In this document: one piece after another, positions 42,952 through 50,426 of the stretch
Layout of the letters: each line of letters begins with the position of its first letter
How positions within the stretch are numbered: the first letter of the stretch is position 1
NCBI GenBank assembly: GCA_001596155.1
Contig: CP014771.1
Coordinates: forward strand, 2,604,001 to 2,668,000
Source: Hymenobacter psoromatis
GTDB taxonomy: Bacteria; Bacteroidota; Bacteroidia; Cytophagales; Hymenobacteraceae
DNA length: 64,000 bases
Reading direction: 5' to 3'
Position numbers and translations under genes: made by a program
The notes under the pieces: model-generated
What the model saw: the letters and a program-made list of their open reading frames with translations, nothing else
Databases searched by the model: none
Told to the model about the DNA's origin: nothing

Positions 42952-44175
42952 ATGAACGAGCAACTGATTGTCAAAAACTTCGGACCTATTAAAGACGCCA
43001 CGGTGGACTTTAAGCGCGTCACGGTTTTCATTGGCCCGACGGGCGGGGGCAAGAGCACGCTGGCGAAGCTAGCGGCGATTATGCGAGAAAGAGTACTATT
43101 TTCAAATGACAGCAAAAAGCAGTATGGGGTATTAAATGAATTTTTATATAATTATGAAATAAATAATTATTCGCACACTGGCAGTGAATTTCACTGGCGG
43201 GTTGAAGATAGCGGTCGATTCGACAGATTAGATGCGAGTGAGGAAGCTGTTATTGTACACTTAGACTTATTTCCTCAGCTAGGAAGCGAAGAGGAGTATG
43301 TAACAAATAAACTCAAAGATATTATTGATAATAGCAAGGCTGATAATAGCAATGAATTAGAAGCCTCTGCAATATATAATTTCACACAAAAATTTTCTAC
43401 CGAATTTGATAGGTTAACAGTAAGCTGGTACAATCGAAGGTTTCCAAAGACGATATATGTACCGGCTGACCGTATGTTCGTTTCCGCTGCCCTAAAAGGC
43501 TTATCATCTGTAGGATTTCAAAATACTTCTCTTAGTAAACCAATCCTAGATTTTTTAGAAGCATTTTCAGCATCAAAACAACGTATCATTAAATTCCCCA
43601 TCAAATTTTTAGATATTCTTTATGAGTCTGATGGGGGTGATGGTAAAGTTAAAACTCCTGATGCGACTCTCTATTTACACGAAAGCGCGAGCGGTATTCA
43701 ATCAGTAGTACCAATGCTTTCAGTAATATTAGACAAGCTGTATTGGAATAGTATCTCGTTTAATCCGGATACCTTTAACTTCATTATTGAAGAGCCGGAG
43801 CTAAACCTCTACCCCACCGCGCAGCAGGGGCTGCTGAACTGGCTGGTGGAGAAATGTACGAAGGGCGACAACGACCTGACTATCACCACGCACAGCCCCT
43901 ATATTCTCTCGCACCTCAACCTGCTGCTCTACGCCTACCAAGTGGCCGAGAAGCATCCCGACCGCAAGGAAGCCGTGGCAGCCATTGTGCCCGAGGCTAG
44001 TTGGATTAATCCGAAAAAATTTGCCTGCTACCACGTAGGCGGCGGTGGCGTAAAATCGTTGGTTGATGAGGAGATGGGGCTGATTGATACCAACGAACTA
44101 GACGGGCTTTCCGGAGATGCTGCCGATGCGTTCGACAATCTCATTCGTTTATCCAAGGGGTTTGCCATCAAATGA
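42952..44175 (+). CDS. AAA/ABC-type ATPase, candidate defence component with mosaic composition
   Basis: 407 aa from ATG 42952 (MNEQLIVKNFGPIKDATVDF). The motifs are Walker A GPTGGGKST (residues 28-36), signature-like SASGIQSVV near 245, Walker B IIEEPELNLYP near 276-286, and an H-loop THSPYIL near 313. Bases 43081-43795, encoding the insert between Walker A and Walker B, are strongly AT-rich with different codon use. The two ends match the GC-rich genome. The stop overlaps the next start (ATGA), so the two genes are co-translated. Defence or DNA-processing function is inferred from the architecture. Confidence 0.85.
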   Translation: MNEQLIVKNFGPIKDATVDFKRVTVFIGPTGGGKSTLAKLAAIMRERVLFSNDSKKQYGVLNEFLYNYEINNYSHTGSEFHWRVEDSGRFDRLDASEEAVIVHLDLFPQLGSEEEYVTNKLKDIIDNSKADNSNELEASAIYNFTQKFSTEFDRLTVSWYNRRFPKTIYVPADRMFVSAALKGLSSVGFQNTSLSKPILDFLEAFSASKQRIIKFPIKFLDILYESDGGDGKVKTPDATLYLHESASGIQSVVPMLSVILDKLYWNSISFNPDTFNFIIEEPELNLYPTAQQGLLNWLVEKCTKGDNDLTITTHSPYILSHLNLLLYAYQVAEKHPDRKEAVAAIVPEASWINPKKFACYHVGGGGVKSLVDEEMGLIDTNELDGLSGDAADAFDNLIRLSKGFAIK

Positions 44176-44756
44176 TTGACCGCATCGTGGCAGCTTATCC
44201 GCGGAAAGAACAGGCAGTTTGCATTACAGCACTTTCTCACCCAGTTTTTCACGTTTACGACCCGCTTTCTTCGGATGAAAGCGGGGCCGCCGAACGGCTT
44301 CCCTCCACTTTCCGCCTGGGGCCAGACAAAGAAGACCGCGAGCTGACCGTGCGCAATGAAACCAGCCAGCCCGTTCATTTGGTGGCTATCGATTGTTGCT
44401 TGTTTACCTCCGATGACCCCAGCCGCTGCGACTGCGCCTTGGTGCAGGACGAAACTATCCATTTCGTGGAATTCAAGCATGGCAAATACGCGCGTCGGAC
44501 CGAGCGCATCAGGGACTGCATCAGGCAGTTGGCTAATTCCATAAATGACTTCTACAACGCGGGCATTTTACCGCCGCAGCATACTGTTTTAGCTATTGCC
44601 TGCGTCGGCTTTACAGAAGGTTCTCCGCCACAAAACGCTTCCTTAGAAGCGCTACAGGCGCGCATCAACTTGCGGGTACCAGATGATATTGTGGTAGAGT
44701 TGCGCGTGACGGATACCACACTGTTTGGACCTTCAGCGGCAGCCGAAGCACAGTAA
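44172..44756 (+). CDS. PD-(D/E)XK-like nuclease, partner of the ATPase
   Basis: 194 aa, starting within the ATPase stop codon (4-bp overlap). The core reads CDCALVQDETIHFVEFKHGK. Asp87, then Glu100-Phe-Lys102 on the next strand, match the D...ExK metal-binding site of PD-(D/E)XK nucleases. A helix with QLANSINDFY follows, as in many such nucleases. I do not recognise a named family for the N-terminal 80 residues. The obligatory coupling to an SMC/ABC-like ATPase suggests an effector nuclease controlled by that ATPase. Confidence 0.7.
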   Translation: MIDRIVAAYPRKEQAVCITALSHPVFHVYDPLSSDESGAAERLPSTFRLGPDKEDRELTVRNETSQPVHLVAIDCCLFTSDDPSRCDCALVQDETIHFVEFKHGKYARRTERIRDCIRQLANSINDFYNAGILPPQHTVLAIACVGFTEGSPPQNASLEALQARINLRVPDDIVVELRVTDTTLFGPSAAAEAQ

Positions 44757-44812
44757 CTCATACCCTTTTGCCCCACCCCGGCTTATAAAGACTGTACCTA
44801 CACTGTTTCTCT

Positions 44813-44974
44813 ATGCGCGCTGGCTGCTGCCGATTTTCGCCGCATTTTCAGGTTATTGATGGCAACAAGAAGGCCGTGGGCGACGGCTTCGACGTGACCA
44901 GTCCCATGCCGGGGCCGTGCATCCGGCAGTTGAGCCCCTGCCTGCTCATCGACCACATCGGGCCAGGGGGGTAG
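44813..44974 (+). pseudogene. Pirin family N-terminal fragment
   Basis: A 53-codon frame from ATG 44813 contains VIDGNKKAVGDGFDVTSPMP, then RQLSPCLLIDHIGPGG and stops. The RQLSPFLLLDH-like block followed by GP is the N-terminal cupin signature of pirins (normally about 230-290 aa). The metal-binding His residues that follow are missing. The body of the gene is deleted at the edge of the second ATPase pair, which suggests that rearrangement accompanied its arrival. Confidence 0.7.
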
Positions 44975-45020
44975 GATAGGCACGTTCCCAGAGGATGAGT
45001 AGGGCGGCTTGTTACCGCGC

Positions 45021-45066
45021 AAAAAAAAGGGACGTCACACTGGTTAGCGTGACGTCCCTTTTTTTT
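45021..45066. terminator. Bidirectional Rho-independent terminator
   Basis: A8 GGGACGTCAC (45021-45038) pairs with GTGACGTCCC T8 (45049-45066) around a 10-nt loop. The A-tract on one side and T-tract on the other allow termination in both directions, for ogt on the minus strand and for plus-strand transcripts from the ATPase pair. Confidence 0.9.
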
Positions 45067-45076
45067 GCTGGATATT

Positions 45077-45568
45077 TTATCCAAAGAGCGCGCCTTGGTG
45101 CTCGGGCCGCTCGAAGTCCAGCAGCCAGCGCTTGCGCAGCAGCCCGCCGGCGTAGCCGGTGAGCGAGCCATCGGCGCCGATGACGCGGTGGCAGGGCCAC
45201 ACAATGGCCAGCGGGTTCTGGCCATTGGCCGCGCCCACGGCCCGCACCGATTTCGGATTATTCAGCAGCTTGGCCACGTCGAGGTACGAGGCCGTGCGGC
45301 CGTGGCTGATGCCCACCAGCGCCGCCCACACCTGCCGTTGAAATGCGGTGCCTTCCAGCGGCGCGCAGGCCAGGTCGAAGTCGCGCAGCTCGCGGCTGAA
45401 ATAGGCCTTTAGCTGCCGATGGGGCTCGCGCAGGCACTCGGGCAGGTCGGCCGGCGCGGTGGGGGTAGGCGCCTCGTGGTCACTAAACTGCACGGCGTGC
45501 AGCCCGGCATCGGAGCCGTGCAGGGCCATCATGCCAATGGGCGAATAGAGGTGAGCAGTGGCTGGCAT
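45077..45568 (-). CDS. ogt: Methylated-DNA--protein-cysteine methyltransferase
   Basis: 163 aa. The active-site motif IVWPCHRVIG is present, with the methyl-accepting Cys126. The preceding helix-turn-helix region (FQRQVWAALVGISHGRTASY) and the NPLAIVW stretch are typical. The enzyme removes O6-alkyl groups from guanine by suicide transfer to Cys. It is monocistronic, ending at a bidirectional terminator. Confidence 0.95.
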   Translation of the reverse strand: MPATAHLYSPIGMMALHGSDAGLHAVQFSDHEAPTPTAPADLPECLREPHRQLKAYFSRELRDFDLACAPLEGTAFQRQVWAALVGISHGRTASYLDVAKLLNNPKSVRAVGAANGQNPLAIVWPCHRVIGADGSLTGYAGGLLRKRWLLDFERPEHQGALFG

Positions 45569-45573
45569 AGGAG

Positions 45574-45650
45574 GGGGTAGGGTAAGTTTTAGCTTGCCGT
45601 GGGTTGCTTATTTTTTCAATAATACGGCAAGCTAAAGCTTACCCTACCCT
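45574..45650. repeat. Long inverted repeat between ogt and the GH1-like gene
   Basis: The 27-bp arms 45574-45600 and 45624-45650 pair with one mismatch around a 23-nt AT-rich loop. The outer part carries GGGTAGGGTAAG and CTTACCCTACCC, so the CTACCCC-like motif forms the base of the stem. It lies just upstream of ogt and downstream of the GH1-like gene, both minus strand, so it could end the GH1 transcript. Confidence 0.8.
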
Positions 45651-45668
45651 ATTGGCTGCCCGCCCGGC

Positions 45669-46871
45669 TTAGCTCACCAGCAGGCGCTGGCGGCGCGGCT
45701 TCACCTGGGCTTGCGCCTGCCGCACCATCGTTTGCGCTTGCAGCAGGGCTTCGGCGCTGGCATGGTGCAGGTGGCGGCGGGGCGGGCCGCCGGCCACGAG
45801 CTCGGCATCCCAGAGGCCCGAGCGGTGCCACTGGTCGAGGTGGTCCCAGTCGGGGCGGTCGATGATGGGATAGAGGCACACGCCGAGCAGCGGCAGGCCG
45901 GCGCTCAGCGCCTGGGCACATTCGCGGCCAATCATCTGCCACCACAGTGGCCGGTCCTCGCCGGGGTGGCTGGTTTCGGTGATTACGAAGGGGCGCTTGT
46001 AGCGCTTGTGAGCCTGGGCCAGCAGCTCGTGCAGGGGCACCCAGCGGGGGTCCATCGCGGGGTCGTTCCAGCCCAGGTGGCGGTGCGGGTGCAGCTGCCA
46101 CTGGTTGTCGTAGTAGTAGTTGAAGCCCACGATGTCGAGCAGGCTTTCGTGGCCGCCCAGCTCGGGGCACAGGCGGCCCGAGAGAATGTCGGTGGCCTGA
46201 AACTGATTGCGGTGCGCCCGGCGGGCTTCGCGCTGGTGGCTCACCCAGGGGTTGGGCGGCGCCACGATATTGACGAGCGGCTCGGTGCTGAGCAAGCGAA
46301 TGCTCGGGTCGGCCTCGCGCAGGGCCCAGCTGCCCTCGATGTAGGCGCGCATCAGGCCCAGCTTTACTTCCCAGCCCTGGCCCACACAGTAGGGCGAAGT
46401 GCCGCGGGCGTCGCCGCCGAGCCACGACATAAAGCTCACCTCATTGATGGGCGTGACGATGAGCGTGCCCTCGGGCCGCTCGGCGCGGTAAAAATCCACG
46501 AACGCGCGGCAGAGCGCCGCAAAGCGCCGGGCAAACATGGGGTGCAGCGGCGTGAGGTCGTCGGGGTAGCCGAAATGGCATAGGTCCCACACCTGCTGAA
46601 TGCCGTGGCGCTGCCCGGCCTTCAGCATCGTTTTCACGGTGCTGAAGTCGTAGTGATAGGGCGTTTTCTCAATCTGGGCCCAGCGAATGCCCTCGCGCAC
46701 GGTCTTGATGTTGAACTGCTTGAGGCCGGTGTAGTCTTCGTCGAGCAGCTGCAGGTGGCCGGTGAGGGGCAGGAAATCGACGCGGTTGCCAAAGGCGTTG
46801 AGCTGGTCGGTGCATTCGTAGCCGCCCCACCAGAAAGAGTCGAACGGATTGTCAGTTACGGGGTTTTTCAT
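45669..46871 (-). CDS. Glycoside hydrolase family 1-like protein
   Basis: 400 aa. It has a TIM-barrel pattern with GGYECTDQ near the start and VREGIRWAQIEKTP. The candidate acid/base is in IVTPINEVSF (Asn-Glu), followed by VGFNYYYDNQWQ. The candidate nucleophile is in PFVITETSHPG (Glu), followed by GVCLYPIIDRPDW. These match the N-E and E-positions of GH1/clan A enzymes, although the family is divergent. No signal peptide is seen, so it is probably cytosolic. The substrate is unknown; relatives can be fused to or located near sugar nucleotide genes. Confidence 0.8.
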   Translation of the reverse strand: MKNPVTDNPFDSFWWGGYECTDQLNAFGNRVDFLPLTGHLQLLDEDYTGLKQFNIKTVREGIRWAQIEKTPYHYDFSTVKTMLKAGQRHGIQQVWDLCHFGYPDDLTPLHPMFARRFAALCRAFVDFYRAERPEGTLIVTPINEVSFMSWLGGDARGTSPYCVGQGWEVKLGLMRAYIEGSWALREADPSIRLLSTEPLVNIVAPPNPWVSHQREARRAHRNQFQATDILSGRLCPELGGHESLLDIVGFNYYYDNQWQLHPHRHLGWNDPAMDPRWVPLHELLAQAHKRYKRPFVITETSHPGEDRPLWWQMIGRECAQALSAGLPLLGVCLYPIIDRPDWDHLDQWHRSGLWDAELVAGGPPRRHLHHASAEALLQAQTMVRQAQAQVKPRRQRLLVS

Positions 46872-46948
46872 GTTTTTTATTTATCAATTACTGATTGAAA
46901 TCAGTTGGCAGGGCGAGCGCAGCGCGGCAATCGCACCTGATTCTTATC

Positions 46949-47079
46949 GGACTTACGCAAAAGATGTTTGTCATTGCGAGCGAAGCGCGGCAATCGCACC
47001 CGAACGATGCCCGAACGATTTCGTTCTGGTGCGATTGCTTCGCTTTGCTCGCAATGACAAACGGCTTTTGCGTAAGTCC
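46949..47079. mobile_element. MITE with 4-bp target duplication
   Basis: The 131-bp element starts GGACTTACGCAAAAG and ends with the exact complement CTTTTGCGTAAGTCC. It is flanked by TATC at 46945-46948 and 47080-47083, a 4-bp target-site duplication. The inner arms carry TTTGTCATTGCGAGCGAAGC and complement, so the whole element folds as one long stem. The outer 11 bp equal the left terminal repeat of the IS701-like remnant at 6366-6376. It has no coding capacity. Confidence 0.85.
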
Positions 47080-47087
47080 TATCTTAT

Positions 47088-47297
47088 TCAGAAACTCTCT
47101 TCGGCGGGGCGCTGGCTGCGGGGCAGGCCGTAGCGCGGCCGCCCGCCGTTGCCGGTATCGACCAGCGAGTGAATGCCCTCGGCGAGCCTGGCCGACGAGC
47201 CAGTGAAATAAGCCGCCACGAGCTTGCGGCTGGCAAGGGCCACATTGGCCGCCATGCCGCCACAGCGCGCGAGTTTAGAAGAAGAGGATGCTGCCAT
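47088..47297 (-). pseudogene. Cation diffusion facilitator transporter, N-terminal fragment
   Basis: A 69-aa frame from the ATG at 47295-47297. Residues 17-50 read VALASRKLVAAYFTGSSARL, then AEGIHSLVDTGNG, matching the first transmembrane segment and the His-containing metal-binding motif (HSxxD) of CDF metal-efflux proteins. After VDTGNG the sequence becomes unrelated and stops, whereas real members are about 300 aa. The truncation ends 5 bp from the MITE duplication. Confidence 0.75.
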
Positions 47298-47377
47298 ACG
47301 AAGCCAGGGTTTACGCGCCCGGCCGGGCGGGGTTGGCTAAGCCGCGCCGCCGCGAGGGGGTAGGGCCGCTCAAAATC

Positions 47378-47393
47378 TACCTAGAACTAGGTA
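47378..47393 (+). promoter_or_regulatory. Palindromic operator upstream of the sensor kinase gene
   Basis: TACCTAGAACTAGGTA is a 16-bp palindrome followed at once by TTGC. Twenty-two nucleotides later comes CTTTTGC, fitting a -7 box (GACTTTTG). A near-copy with the same downstream spacing lies at 50323. NarL/LuxR-type response regulators bind comparable inverted TACC repeats, and one is encoded by this operon. Confidence 0.6.
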
Positions 47394-47549
47394 TTGCCTG
47401 GCGTGCCTGCCCGGATGGACTTTTGCTCAAGCGCCTTTCAATAAGCTAATCCTGCCGCAGGGTAAGAATTTGAGGATTAGTCCGTTGTTTTTAAAGATGA
47501 ATAGCTTAGCCGTTGGTCTGCCGCCGGCCTCACCCCCCCGCCCTGCCCT

Positions 47550-49495
47550 ATGCGCTACCCCCTGCTTTTTGGCTGGCTCTGGCCTCTGGCACTGGGGGCC
47601 GCGCTGGCCCGCCCGCCTGCCCCCCCACCCGACACCCTGCGGCTGCGCGCCACCAACGACGGCCCTGGCTTCCTTACATTACCTATTGCTTTGACCCCGC
47701 CGCGCAGCCCCTGAGCGGCGGCCGGGCGGCGGCGCTGTGGGCGGCGGGCAGCTTCCGGCCCATGCCCACGGGGCGGGTGTTTCAGGCGGGCTTCACGCGC
47801 GACCGGCTGTGGCTGCGCGCCACGGTGGTGAACACGCTGCCCCAGCGCACGCGCTTCGTGTGGAGCCTCTATGCGTTCGTGGACAGCGCGGCGCTGTTCG
47901 TGCAGCCCGGCGGCCGGGGGCCGGCGCATTTTGTGGCGGGCACCAGCGGCCGGGTGGTGGCGGTGGCGCGGGGCTTTCCGGCGCGGGCCAGTTGCTTGCC
48001 CTTTTGGCTGGAAGCCCACGAGCGGGCCGTGGTGTACGTGGCCGTCGAAAACCGCACCGGTGCCACCTACCTGCCCACCGACCTCACCACGGCCGAAGAC
48101 TTTCTGGCCTATGAGCAGGCGTTTTTCTTCACCAAGCGCTGGACCTGGCTACTGGGCCTGTACCTGGGCAGCGCCCTTTTGAGCGTGGTGCTGTTCGCGT
48201 TTCTGCGCGACCGCCTGTACCTGTGGTACGGGGCATATATCTTGTTCGCCACCTGGTTTTTAGTGATGGAGGACGGCCTCGATGCCTGGCTGGTGCCGCA
48301 GCCGCTCTACACGCTGGGCTGGCGGCTGGGGCAATATAGCCTGCTGCTGCTGGCGCTGGCCTGCCAGCTGCGGGTGCTGAGCCGCTTTATGCGTCTGCGC
48401 CAGAGCTGGCCGCGCCTGCATCGCCTCAGCTGGGGGCTGAGCGGCCTGGCTGCCTGTGCGGCGCTGGCCTACGGGCTGCTGGCGAGGCCGGCGGCGCGGG
48501 CCGGCGAGGGCTCGATGGCGGCTCTCAACAGCAGCCGCGAGGTCGTGCTGTGGGTGGTGCTGGTGGGCGGCGGCCTGCTGCTGCTAGCCATCGGCTGGCG
48601 GGGCCGCCGGGTGCAGCGGCGGCTGGCGGGCTACTACGGCCTCACCTACGCGTGCTTCTTTTTGGGCAGTCTCAATTTTCTGCTTAATCGCTCGGGGATG
48701 GTCAACATTCACGTGGTGAATCCCAACGCCCTGGCCTGGGGCCTGGCCCTGGAATTGCTGCTGCTGAGCGTGCTCCTCACGGCGCGCTTCCGGCAGGCGC
48801 AGCGCCAAAACACCGACCAGCGCCTGCGCCGCCTGCACGAGCGCGCCGCCGCCGGCCAGCACCTCATTGGGGCGCAGGATGAGGAGCGCGAGGCCCTGGC
48901 CCGCGAGCTGCACGATGCCCTGGCCCCCGGCCTCACGGCCCTGCACCTGGCCTGGCAGGGCCGGGCCGTGCGCGAGGCGCTGGCCCACGGCCCGCCCGCC
49001 CTCGCCGAGGCCCACGCCCACAGCGCGGCCCTGCTGCGCCAGCTGCGCTACGACGTGCGCACCCTCAGCCACGCGCTGCTGCCGGCCCCGCCCGGCGCGC
49101 CCCTACCCCTGCCCGCCGCCGTGACGCTGCTGGCCGACACCCTGAGCCTGACCGACGACGGCCCGCACATCAGCTGCCACTGCGATGCCGCCGCCGCCGC
49201 CCTGCCGCCGGCCGTGCAGCAGGCCGCCTACCGCATCGTGGCCGAGCTGCTCCATAATGCCCTGCGCCACGCCCAGGCCCGCCACGTGCAAGTAGCCGTG
49301 CGCCGCCTACCCACTACTCTGCGCCTCACCGTGGAGGACGATGGCCGGGGCTTCGACCCGCTGGTGCCCCTACCCCCCCGCGGCGGGCTGGGCCTGCGCG
49401 GCGTGCAGGCCCGCACGGGCTACCTGCGCGGCCAGGTGCAGGTGCGCAGCCAGCCCGGCCAGGGCACGAGCATTATGGTAGAGTTACCGATTTGA
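47550..49495 (+). CDS. 7TMR-DISM-type sensor histidine kinase (NarL group), apparent N-terminal frameshift
   Basis: The ATG at 47550 begins a good signal peptide (MRYPLLFGWLWPLALGAALA), but that frame stops soon after. The kinase continues in another frame, where PWLPYITYCFDPAAQP follows. A frameshift therefore lies around 47655-47680. After the exported sensor domain come seven hydrophobic helices (about 48130-48790). Next is a HisKA_3 dimerisation domain, EREALARELHDALAPGLTAL, with the phospho-accepting His. An HATPase domain follows, with N-box ELLHNALRHA, G1 DDGRGFDP and G2 GGLGLRGV. The response regulator follows 111 bp later. The frameshift may be real or an assembly error; if real, the kinase needs an alternative start. 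Confidence 0.75.
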
Positions 49496-49606
49496 GTTTT
49501 TGTAAGTAGTTGATTATGAACTAATGTTACGCAGTCAGCACTGCCCTCCGCGTAATAGCTCTTGCTGCCCTTCCCGCTTTTTATCAAATTAACCCCCTAC
49601 CCCCCC

Positions 49607-50269
49607 ATGCCGTGCCGCTTGCTACTCGTCGATGACCACCCGGCCCTCACGCGGGGGCTGGCCGCGCTTTTCAGCCAGGAGCCCGACCTGGAAGTGTGCG
49701 GGCAGTTTGCCAGCGGCGAGGCGCTGCTGGCGCACCTGGAGGCCGGCCCTACCCCCACTGCCAACCTGTTGCTGCTCGACCTGCACCTGCCCCCGCCCCA
49801 CGATGGCCTGAGCCTGCTGCCGCAGCTGCGCCGCCAGTGGCCGGGGCTGCGGGTGCTGGTGTTCAGCAGCGCCACTTCGCCCATGCTGGTGGCGCAGGTG
49901 GCGGCGGCTGGCGTGCAGGGCTTCCTGGATAAGTCGGCCGAGGCGGGGGCGCTGCTGGCCGCCATTCGAGCGGTGCACACGGGGCAGCTGGTGTTTCCGG
50001 CGCGGGTGCGGCTGCGCGCGCCGCTGCCCGGCCCGCCCGCCGGGCCGGGGCAGGTCGATGCCGAAGCGCTGCTGCGCCTGCGCCAGCTTTCGGCGCGCGA
50101 ACGCGAGATAATCGGCCTGGTGCGCGAGGGCCTCTCGACCCGCGCCATCGCCGCCCGGCTATCGTTGGCCGAACTCACGGTGAGCACCCACCGCCGCAAC
50201 CTGATGCACAAGCTGAGCGTGCACGGCCTGGCCGAGCTGGTGCGCTTTGCCCACGAGCATGGGCTGTGA
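49607..50269 (+). CDS. LuxR/NarL-type response regulator
   Basis: 220 aa from ATG 49607. The receiver domain has the acidic pair LLVDDHP, phospho-acceptor Asp58 in LLLLDLHLP and the conserved Lys109 in FLDKS. A LuxR-type HTH ends the protein (ARERIIGL-like ALSAREREIIGLVREGLSTR region, then LTVSTHRRNLMHKLSV). It is the cognate partner of the kinase upstream. It probably controls its own operon and the outer-membrane gene at 50427 through the TACCTA palindromes. Confidence 0.93.
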   Translation: MPCRLLLVDDHPALTRGLAALFSQEPDLEVCGQFASGEALLAHLEAGPTPTANLLLLDLHLPPPHDGLSLLPQLRRQWPGLRVLVFSSATSPMLVAQVAAAGVQGFLDKSAEAGALLAAIRAVHTGQLVFPARVRLRAPLPGPPAGPGQVDAEALLRLRQLSAREREIIGLVREGLSTRAIAARLSLAELTVSTHRRNLMHKLSVHGLAELVRFAHEHGL

Positions 50270-50322
50270 AAGCGCTGCCCGGCAGCCTACCTTTTCGCTA
50301 TAGAATAATTATCAGAAAAAAT

Positions 50323-50338
50323 TACCTAAAACTGGGTA
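50323..50338 (+). promoter_or_regulatory. Palindromic operator upstream of the DUF5723-type gene
   Basis: TACCTAAAACTGGGTA is a near-palindrome that differs from 47378-47393 at two positions. It is also followed by TTGC, then 22 nt, then CTTTGC (a GAGCTTTG -7-like box). Operator and promoter geometry are the same as in front of the kinase gene. Confidence 0.6.
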
Positions 50339-50426
50339 TTGCAGCTAGTTAAAGCGTGAGGGAGCTTTGCAGTGGTGGTTGGGCTAGCGCATAGCCGGCC
50401 ACCACCCACGCTCTCTTTCCTGAACT

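Noticed and set aside
44757..45076. Small RNA gene between the nuclease-like gene and ogt
   Set aside because: The structure seen is a simple bidirectional terminator plus a pirin fragment; nothing else is conserved in appearance.
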